Assembly (NCBI GenBank): GCA_035531475.1
Contig: DATKST010000174.1
Coordinates: forward strand, 1 to 30,115
Length of the DNA: 30,115 bases
Origin: CALCEB01 sp035531475
GTDB taxonomy: Bacteria > Acidobacteriota > Terriglobia > UBA7540
Direction of reading: 5' to 3'
The position numbers and the translations under genes were made by a program. Below, in pieces: positions 1 to 7,042 of this stretch (positions are counted from its first letter, which is position 1; every line of letters begins with the position of its first letter). The notes below the pieces were generated by a model that did no database searches, was not told the DNA's origin, and saw only the letters and a program-made list of their open reading frames with translations.

Positions 1-466
1 CGGCGGGGCGGCTGTTATGTCATCAAGACCGATCTTCCGGAAAGCGCCGCTTCCCAGCAGGTGGTGCATGATCGCTACAAGGACTTAGCCGAAGTGGAGC
101 AAGCTTTCCGCACCTCGAAGACGGCCCACCTGGAGACACGCTCTATTCACGTGCGCACGGCGGCGCATACCCGCGGTCACATCCAGGTGGTGATGTTGGC
201 GTATCTGATCCGGCGGGAACTCAGCCGGGCCTGGACTCCGTTGGATGCGACGGTCGAAGAGGGATCGCACCAACTGCAGACACTGTGCTCCACGGAAATA
301 ATGAAGGTGGAGGGCGGCAACCATATGCTTACGGATCCCCACCCCCAGTGCACCTTGCCGCGCTCTGCTCGAAGCGCTGGACATCCGTCTGCCGGAGGTG
401 CTGCCGCACCGGGAGATCCGTGTGGTCACGCGCAAGAAGCTGCCCGAACGCCGTAAACCCCGTTAG
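1..466 (+). pseudogene. IS1634/IS4-type transposase, 3' fragment with frameshift
   Basis: The window opens inside a transposase reading frame (frame 1) that contains the Y-x2-L-x2-VE-x-AFR-x3-K pattern near positions 79-120. This is the C-terminal DDE-family signature (Y...R...E...K type) of IS1634/IS4-like transposases, and the following residues (HTRGHIQVVMLAYLI) also fit. After about position 335 the frame loses sense. The expected tail (LLEALDIRLPEVLPHRE..., then VVTRKKLPERRKPR) continues in frame 2 from about 338 and stops at 466. The frame change falls in the C-rich tract around 336-346, so it is a one-base insertion, a two-base loss or a sequencing error. The 5' part lies outside the window. 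Family-level call is good; the exact IS is not identifiable from this end. Confidence 0.75.
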
Positions 467-562
467 AGCACAGCAACTTGCGCGGAAAACCCCTCGCCGA
501 CTTAAAAGGTGAACATCCGTTCCAAACTGCACCACCACCCAAATTCCCAGTTTCCCTGTCAA
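467..562. other. Short spacer between two IS remnants
   Basis: This is the remainder of the first element's right end plus spacer up to the first end-repeat of the next IS. I see no coding potential, and I could not place the terminal inverted repeat of the first element with confidence. Confidence 0.4.
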
Positions 563-617
563 GCAATTTAAGAATGTAACCATTGGGTGAATCGTCTTGC
601 AATCTAAGAACGGTACC

Positions 618-777
618 CGTTGCCGTTGTCGTTGTTTTTTCCTTTTGTTTTGGGTTGTGAAACAGCCGCCGTCGTGCTGTGGAAATGTGGGAATCCGGCG
701 CTTTTTGCCGGATTCCCAAGCGCGGTGGGAAGAGGGGGAAACTCGTTTTTTGAGTTTTCCACGCTTTCCTCGGCGCG
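618..777. other. Non-coding left end of the IS
   Basis: This stretch lies between the left end repeats and the stop codon of the transposase remnant. It is low-complexity and homopolymer-rich. Frames through it do not show a recognisable protein, and I see nothing here apart from decayed IS sequence. Confidence 0.4.
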
Positions 778-1806
778 TCATTTCCACAGCAAGGAGCCCG
801 ACGTTTTTTTCAGCCGCGAACTCTGCCGGCTGTGAGTGCGGCGTGGAGGTCCACACCTCCGTCGCCGACGATGGCTCGGCCTCCGCGCCGTCTTCCCCAC
901 CGCCGCCTTCGCGCGCCCTCGCCGGTCCTTGCGGTCCGTCACGCCCTCGGGGTCGGCCGCCGGTGAAGCCGCGACCCGCTGAAACGGGGTCTGGGGCGCT
1001 TCGTAACGCCGTCGCAGGCGCGAGCCGATCCGCTCTTTCTTCTCGAGCTTCACCGAAGGCAGGAAGAGATTTTGAAACAGCCGCAGCTCATTCCGGTAGA
1101 GGTCGTTGATGGCCTCCCGTGCCGCCTCGGTATCGTAACGGACGTAGCCCAGAATCCGCCGCACGTGCGTCCAGTTCTTCTGCTCGATGTGCGCATTGTC
1201 GTCCTTCTTGTAAGGCCGCCCGCGCGTGAATTGAATCGCCCTCCCCTGGCAATAACGCCACAGATGGCTATGGGACACCAGGTCGATCTCGGTGAAGCCG
1301 GGCACCTTCACATCCCAGTGATCCGTCTTGAGCGGGATGTGATGCTTCAGCAAGCTCCCCGGCTTGGTGCGGCCGTAGAGCCTTCGCCGCAGTTTCCGCT
1401 TCTCCGAGCGCAGCCGGTAGTCGATGCTGCGGGCGCTGATCTGGAGCAGTTGCCGCTCGACCCCTGGCGGGAGCCGGAAGCGGCGGCGAATCCACGGCAT
1501 CCACTCCGGCAGCAACGCCTTCAGCCGCACCGACCAGGGATAGTCGGCCGCTTCCCAGACCGCTTTCAAAATCGCAATGACCCGCAAGCCGTAGGTCATG
1601 CCCCGCCGCCGCCGCAGCAGCGGTTTCGCAGAGGGCGGCGAACCGTTCAGTAAGCGAATCGCGTCCTTTCGATGGTATCCACAGTTGGCGCAGAATTCGC
1701 CCAGGATGCGCTGCTTCTCCGGCCAACTCGCCTGCCAGTACCGGGGACGAATTCTCCTCAAATAATCTCTTCTCGATGCCGTACTCATTCTGTAACCCTT
1801 GTCCAT
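778..1806 (-). pseudogene. rve-type (integrase-core) IS transposase with internal deletion
   Basis: The N-terminal part (YLRRIRPRYWQA..., GYHRKDAIRLLNG) and the core motifs FTEIDLVSHS, FTRGRPYKKDDNAHIEQKNW and YEAPQTPFQR are those of IS transposases with an integrase (rve) catalytic core. The first catalytic Asp (residue 175, EIDLV) and the Glu (residue 208, HIEQKNW) are present. They are only 33 residues apart, because SHS at 178-180 runs straight into HLWRYCQ. The segment that should carry the second Asp (DSDNGSEF-type motif) is missing. The join is at about 1264-1272 on the + strand. The last 80 residues are basic and low-complexity and probably degenerate. The start may be the Met at 1788 rather than 1806, because MSTASRR is the usual N-terminus in the family as I know it. 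An active transposase is not expected. Confidence 0.8.
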
Positions 1807-1876
1807 AATGGGTTACATTCTAAAATTGCGCGACGATACCCCACGAGTTACATTTTAGATTGCGCGATACCGTTTC

Positions 1877-1905
1877 TTGACTTGCCCTGCACCGGATGCC
1901 ATAAT
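1877..1905 (+). promoter_or_regulatory. Sigma70-type promoter for thl
   Basis: A -35 element TTGACT (1877-1882) and a -10 element CATAAT (1900-1905) are separated by exactly 17 bp. A short leader and the AGGAG ribosome site at 1918-1922 follow, 5 nt before the ATG at 1928. It lies immediately outside the right end of the IS at about 1866. This is the cleanest promoter in the window and probably drives thl and possibly hbd and recA. Confidence 0.7.
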
Positions 1906-1927
1906 CGCGTCAGAAGCAGGAGAAATC

Positions 1928-3112
<1,185 letters not shown>

Positions 3113-3283
3113 GACCACACGTTGATTGATGCCGGGACGAGGTTCATTTGACCGTAACCTCCGGTGGTCAAAACCGCGGATGCCGGGAGAGAAAAAAGCC
3201 CTGCAGAAGCCTCAATTCTTTCCTGAACACCCAGAGCCTGAACGCGACGGTCATCTTCAGGGTTTTCACGGCGCTTTCTACCT

Positions 3284-4171
3284 ATGAGCCCATCGACCCG
3301 AGATTCGATCCATCAGGCCGGCGTGATTGGGGCAGGCGCGATGGGCCACGGCATTGCTCACACTTTGTTGCGTCACGGCTATGCCGTCAAATTCTTTGAC
3401 GCTTCGCCGAAAGCCCTGGAATCAGCAAAGGCCAGGATTGCCAGAGGTCTGGAGCGTGATGTTGAAAAAGGGAGGCTGGCTAAGGACGAGGAGGAGAAGG
3501 CTCTGGCCCGCCTGACCTTGGCGTCCCATCTGGAGAGTTTTTCGGAGTCTGACTTCATGATCGAAGCTATCACTGAGAATTTTGAGGTCAAGGCCGGCGT
3601 CTTCGGCGCGTTGGACAAGATTTGCGGGGATAGCGCCATTTTCGCGAGCAATACCTCATCCATTTCCATCAGCCGGCTCGCCGCAACCACCCGCCGGGCG
3701 AGCCGTTTTGTTGGCCTTCACTTTTTTAATCCTGTGCCGGTGATGAAGCTGGTGGAAGTGGTGGCCGGCCTGGTGACCTCGCAGCAAACGGTGGAGGCCG
3801 CAGTTGCCCTGGCCCAATCGCTTGACAAGACGCCCGTTTGTGTCCAGGATTTTCCGGGATTTGTTTCGAACCGTGTCCTGATGCCCATGATTAACGAGGC
3901 CGTCTTCTGCGTGATGGAGGGCGTTGCAGAGCCACAAGCCGTGGATGAGGTCATGAAACTGGGCATGAACCATCCCATGGGGCCCCTCGAGCTGGCGGAT
4001 TTTATTGGCCTCGATGTGTGCCGTGATATTATGCGCGTTCTGTATGATGGTTTCCATGATTCGAAGTACCGGCCTTGCCCGCTGCTCGAAAAGATGGTGA
4101 GCGCCGGGCGGTTGGGAAGGAAATCGGGCCGCGGGTTTTATGATTATTCAAGCCCGCCGGTCTTGAGCTGA
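3284..4171 (+). CDS. hbd: 3-hydroxybutyryl-CoA / 3-hydroxyacyl-CoA dehydrogenase
   Basis: This 295-residue NAD-dependent dehydrogenase is typical in length for the stand-alone form. The N-terminal Rossmann motif is GVIGAGAMGHG (residues 13-23). The catalytic region has ASNTSSISI (121-129) and His146 in GLHFFNPVP, followed by PGFVSNRV and the C-terminal helical domain (MNHPMGPLELADFIGLDVC, SGRGFYDY). It oxidises 3-hydroxyacyl-CoA to 3-ketoacyl-CoA, the step before the thiolase encoded 171 bp upstream. No strong Shine-Dalgarno precedes ATG 3284, so the start rests on the position of the Rossmann fold. The 171-bp gap shows no terminator, so co-transcription with thl is likely. recA begins 42 bp downstream. 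Confidence 0.93.
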   Translation: MSPSTRDSIHQAGVIGAGAMGHGIAHTLLRHGYAVKFFDASPKALESAKARIARGLERDVEKGRLAKDEEEKALARLTLASHLESFSESDFMIEAITENFEVKAGVFGALDKICGDSAIFASNTSSISISRLAATTRRASRFVGLHFFNPVPVMKLVEVVAGLVTSQQTVEAAVALAQSLDKTPVCVQDFPGFVSNRVLMPMINEAVFCVMEGVAEPQAVDEVMKLGMNHPMGPLELADFIGLDVCRDIMRVLYDGFHDSKYRPCPLLEKMVSAGRLGRKSGRGFYDYSSPPVLS

Positions 4172-4213
4172 AATCAGCGCAGTCACGGCGGAAATCCTGA
4201 GAGGACGTGCAAT

Positions 4214-5272
4214 ATGCTGGAGGATCGAACTGAACGGATCAAAGCCCTGGAGCTGGCCATGACCCAGATTGAGAAGCAGTTTGGCAAAGGCTCCATCATG
4301 CGCCTGGGCACAAAGGACATCCTGGTGCCTGTGGAAGTAATCCCCACGGGCGCGCTCTCCTTTGACGCGGCGCTGGGAATTGGCGGCATGCCGCGCGGCA
4401 GGGTGGTGGAAATCTTCGGGCCGGAGTCCAGCGGTAAGACGACGATCGCCTTGCACGTGATTGCGGAGGCTCAGAAGCGTGGCGGCATGGCGGCTTTTGT
4501 GGATGCCGAGCACGCCCTGGACGCCGTCTACGCCAAGAAGCTGGGCGTGGATGTGGATAATCTGCTGGTTTCGCAGCCAGACTACGGCGAGCAGGCCCTG
4601 GAGATCACCGAGGCGCTGATTCGGTCCAACGCCATAGACTTGGTCGTGATTGACTCCGTGGCGGCTCTCGTGCCCAAGGCGGAGATCGACGGCGAAATGG
4701 GCGATTCCTTGCCGGGGTTGCACGCCCGGCTCATGTCCCAGGCGATGCGCAAGCTGACCGGCATTGTTTCCAAAACCAAGACGTGCCTCATTTTCATCAA
4801 CCAGATTCGCGAAAAGATCGGCGTCATGTTCGGCAATCCTGAAACCACCACAGGAGGAAGAGCACTGAAGTTTTATTCCTCGATTCGCGTGGATATTCGC
4901 AGGATTGCATCGATTAAGGATGGAGACCGGGTGGTGGGCAACCGGACCAAAGTGAAGATCGTGAAGAATAAAATGGCTGCTCCCTTCCGTGAGGCGGAAT
5001 TTGATATTCTTTACGGCGAGGGGATTTCACGGGAAGGCGACCTGATCGATCAGGCCGCTGAGAAAAGCATCGTGGAGAAGAGCGGCTCCTGGTTTTCTTT
5101 GAACGGCGAGCGGATTGGCCAAGGCCGGGAGAATGCGCGGCAGTTCCTTCGAGATAATCCGGAGGTGCGGAAAAAGCTGGAAATTGAAGTTCGCAAGGCC
5201 CTTCACCTCCCGGTAGAAACGGAGGCAATGGCTGAGGCTGCCGCATCGGCCTCGTCAAGAGGCAAGAAATAG
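4214..5272 (+). CDS. recA: Recombinase RecA
   Basis: This 352-residue protein is full length. It forms the ATP-dependent filament for homologous recombination and acts as SOS co-protease. Visible are the Walker A GPESSGKT (69-76), the Walker B LVVIDS, the loop region GEMGDSLPGLHARLMSQAMRKLT, FINQIREKIGVMFGNPETTTGG (L2) and the C-terminal domain ending in a small Ala/Ser/Lys tail. SLPGLHAR in loop 1 differs from the SHVGLQAR seen in proteobacterial RecA, as I recall it. GAGAGGA lies about 10 nt before ATG 4214. The gene starts 42 bp after hbd, and I see neither a LexA-type operator (CTGT-N8-ACAG or GAAC-N4-GTTC) nor a separate promoter in the gap. It may therefore be read through from the thl promoter. 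Confidence 0.98.
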   Translation: MLEDRTERIKALELAMTQIEKQFGKGSIMRLGTKDILVPVEVIPTGALSFDAALGIGGMPRGRVVEIFGPESSGKTTIALHVIAEAQKRGGMAAFVDAEHALDAVYAKKLGVDVDNLLVSQPDYGEQALEITEALIRSNAIDLVVIDSVAALVPKAEIDGEMGDSLPGLHARLMSQAMRKLTGIVSKTKTCLIFINQIREKIGVMFGNPETTTGGRALKFYSSIRVDIRRIASIKDGDRVVGNRTKVKIVKNKMAAPFREAEFDILYGEGISREGDLIDQAAEKSIVEKSGSWFSLNGERIGQGRENARQFLRDNPEVRKKLEIEVRKALHLPVETEAMAEAAASASSRGKK

Positions 5273-5388
5273 CCGATAATCCCTCCAGCGGCGGCAGGTA
5301 GAGGGTCCACGAAGCCTCTGGAGGTTGCGCTCGCTGTGACGCCGGCTTCCCGCTGGCAATGGCCCCCATCGTGCCGGGGCGTTACATG

Positions 5389-5407
5389 GTCCACTCAATG
5401 AGTGGAC
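5389..5407. promoter_or_regulatory. Perfect 8-bp inverted repeat, possible operator
   Basis: GTCCACTC-AAT-GAGTGGAC is a perfect 8-bp inverted repeat with a 3-bp centre. It lies between recA and the transpeptidase gene, about 100 bp before the latter. No T-tract follows, so it does not look like an intrinsic terminator. The symmetry and spacing would suit a dimeric repressor, but no regulator gene is adjacent, so function is a guess. Confidence 0.35.
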
Positions 5408-5503
5408 ACGACATAGGTTTGAAATAAGTCCGCACGCGGCTTGCGCCAGAGCTGGGGGCGGATGGATGTTGGATCCCTGACCGAAGGAGGGTGGAAAACC
5501 CAA

Positions 5504-6667
5504 GTGAAAGAGAAAATTGCCATACTGGCCGTGGCATTTTTGTTGTTAGTGGGAATCGACCGCACCAACCTCTCGAATCCTGCCAGTAACGAAACTGCGC
5601 CCTCAACCACTGCAACCAACCATCACGTTTTGACCCATCCCAAAAGGCGTCGCCGGATTGTCCGCAAAAGAAGGCGCCGCGTGGTTCATCATTGGAGCCC
5701 GTGGGATGTCAGTTCCATCGGCGACCCGTCCGCGGGTGACGATCCGGCTGGCGAAGACCCCGTCGCGCGCGAGGCCGCGCTCAAGGCCATTGGCAACTGG
5801 AACGGCAGCGTGGTGGTGGTGAACCCCAACAACGGACGGATCGTTTCCATTGTGGATCAGAAGCTGGCTTTGAACAGCGGCTACATCCCGTGCTCCACCA
5901 TCAAACCCATGGTGGCTTTGGGTGGTTTGAGAGAAGACATTGTGACCCTCCAAACCAAGCTGCCCAGCATGAGGGGCGGACGCATCACCATGAAGGACGC
6001 GCTGGCCCATTCCGACAATCTCTATTTTGCAACCCTGGGGAACATGCTGGGCTTCAAGCGGGTCACCCATTATGCGGAAGAGTTGGGCTACGGACAGCTT
6101 GCTGGCTGGCACATTCCGGGCGAGTCGCCGGGCGTCTTCCCCTCCGCCCCACCGTCCCAAAGCCAGGGTGGGGTCGGTTTGCTCACCAGCTTCGGGCAGG
6201 ATATCGAGGTGACTCCTCTTCAAATGGCAGCCCTCATCTCCGCCATTGCCAACGGCGGCACGCTCTACTACCTTCAATACCCCCGCTCGCTGGAACAGAT
6301 TCGGAACTTCCATCCTATCGTCAAGCGCCGCCTGACGGACCTCGCGCCGTTCATTCCGGAGGTCAAGCCCGGGCTTGAAGCGGCAGTGATGTACGGCACG
6401 GCGCGTTCGGCTTTTAATCCGGATGAGCAGATTTTCGGCAAGACTGGAACTTGCAGCGAGAATCGCGCCCGAATGGGCTGGTTTGTTTCCTTCGCAGAGG
6501 GTCAACCCAACTACGTGGTGGTGGTTACTCTGCGCGGCGGACGGCCCATGTTCGGCCCGCACGCCGCTGAGATTGCCGGCATTTTTTACCGCGATATGCT
6601 CCAAATCGGCCAGCCCGGCCAACAAGCAAGGCGTCTTCCCGCTCTCCTTTCGCGGCCGGGACAATAG
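5504..6667 (+). CDS. Short membrane-anchored penicillin-binding transpeptidase
   Basis: A penicillin-binding transpeptidase domain occupies most of the protein. In the 387-residue form the motifs are SxxK as CSTIKP (Ser131), SDN (170-172, AHSDNLYF) and KTGT (313-316, FGKTGTCS), in correct order and spacing. An N-terminal helix (IAILAVAFLLLVGI) anchors it, so the enzyme should face the periplasm and cross-link peptidoglycan. It lacks the pedestal/dimerisation domain of FtsI/PBP2-type class B enzymes and any glycosyltransferase domain. A strongly basic stretch (about ten Arg/Lys, near residues 48-60) joins helix and catalytic domain, which is unusual. The start is uncertain: GTG 5504 follows a perfect AAGGAGG (5484-5490) but at 13 nt; ATG 5462 and TTG 5441 are alternatives without good ribosome sites. 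Physiological role (elongation, division, sporulation-like) is unknown. Confidence 0.85.
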   Translation: MKEKIAILAVAFLLLVGIDRTNLSNPASNETAPSTTATNHHVLTHPKRRRRIVRKRRRRVVHHWSPWDVSSIGDPSAGDDPAGEDPVAREAALKAIGNWNGSVVVVNPNNGRIVSIVDQKLALNSGYIPCSTIKPMVALGGLREDIVTLQTKLPSMRGGRITMKDALAHSDNLYFATLGNMLGFKRVTHYAEELGYGQLAGWHIPGESPGVFPSAPPSQSQGGVGLLTSFGQDIEVTPLQMAALISAIANGGTLYYLQYPRSLEQIRNFHPIVKRRLTDLAPFIPEVKPGLEAAVMYGTARSAFNPDEQIFGKTGTCSENRARMGWFVSFAEGQPNYVVVVTLRGGRPMFGPHAAEIAGIFYRDMLQIGQPGQQARRLPALLSRPGQ

Positions 6668-6687
6668 AACGGTCACCTCACCAGTCC

Positions 6688-6791
6688 TTAACCTGGATTA
6701 TTCATGAAACTCCCTTGGCGGACCGGAAGGGCACGGTTTTAACCGTGCCCTTCCGGTCTTCGAATAAGACTTCGTGAATAATCCGGGTTAA
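6688..6791. repeat. 104-bp palindromic element with TTAA ends
   Basis: Terminal inverted repeats of 21 bp (6688-6708 and 6771-6791) match at 19 positions and both end in TTAA. They enclose a perfect 18-bp-arm hairpin (6721-6738 / 6741-6758, 2-nt loop). A related right half lies at 6935-6991 and a related left half at 27128-27166, so this is a dispersed repeat family (MITE- or REP-like). It is non-coding. The hairpin has no T-tract on either strand but could still act as a transcript barrier or mRNA stabiliser between the transpeptidase gene and uvrA. Confidence 0.75.
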
Positions 6792-6863
6792 CAACTCCAT
6801 AATCTCGCGGCTGGCAATGCCGGGTGAACCCAGGCCAGAGGGGATCCCGCGAGATCAAAGTTG
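6792..6863. repeat. Second inverted repeat within the repeat stack
   Basis: CAAC...ATCTCGCGG (6792-6810) is mirrored by CCGCGAGAT...GTTG (about 6847-6863). It starts directly after the 104-bp element ends. Probably a further short palindromic unit; function unknown. Confidence 0.4.
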
Positions 6864-6869
6864 TACTCT

Positions 6870-6932
6870 CTAGCCCCAGCCCTCTCCCCGCAAGCGGCGA
6901 GAGAGGGAACCGCATGGCAGTGGGTGAGGAGC
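6870..6932. repeat. REP-like CCCTCTCC...GAGAGGG palindrome, copy 1
   Basis: A CCCTCTCCCCGC / GCGG-GAGAGAGGG hairpin is followed by GGCAGTGGGTGAGG. The same arrangement recurs at 26190-26257 between hemC and hemD, so it is a dispersed intergenic palindrome. Non-coding. Confidence 0.6.
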
Positions 6933-6934
6933 GC

Positions 6935-6991
6935 GGTTTTAACCGTGCCCTGACCGGCCCCTTGTGAAATTTCGACCATAATCCAGGTTAA
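6935..6991. repeat. Partial right half of the TTAA-ended repeat
   Basis: GGTTTTAACCGTGCCCT at 6935-6951 and ATAATCCAGGTTAA at 6978-6991 match the centre and right end of the 6688-6791 element. The CCGG and GTGAA blocks between them are also conserved. The left half is absent and is replaced by the CCCTCTCC-type repeat. Nested insertion or recombination between copies would explain this. Confidence 0.55.
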
Positions 6992-7042
6992 GATGTGAGC
7001 TTGGGGTTTTGTCTGAAGATGGCAGGGAACTGATCAGCAAGT

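Larger units (their letters stand above)
563..1866 (-). mobile_element. Degenerate insertion sequence with tandem end repeats
   Basis: The element is delimited by related sequences in inverse orientation. On the + strand the left end carries units starting GCAATTTAAGAATGTAACC at 563 and TTGCAATCTAAGAA at 597. The right end, read on the opposite strand, carries GCGCAATCTAAAATGTAAC (about 1863 inward) and GCAATTTTAGAATGTAACCC (about 1829 inward). Each end therefore has two copies of a roughly 33-34 bp unit, with a shared TCGTC between units, arranged as an inverted pair. This looks like a terminal inverted repeat plus a subterminal transposase-binding repeat. No unambiguous target-site duplication was found. 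Exact termini are uncertain by several bases. Confidence 0.55.

Noticed and set aside
4172..4213. SOS box before recA
   Set aside because: No CTGT-N8-ACAG or GAAC-N4-GTTC type match in the 42-bp gap.
5283..5327. recA terminator formed by CCTCCAG...CTGGAGG
   Set aside because: The loop is about 29 nt and no T-tract follows.
5603..6676. 357-codon open frame on the - strand opposite the transpeptidase
   Set aside because: The SxxK, SDN and KTGT motifs are on the + strand; the antisense product resembles nothing.
6688..6991. CRISPR-like repeat array
   Set aside because: The units are different palindromes with no regular spacing or unique equal-length spacers.
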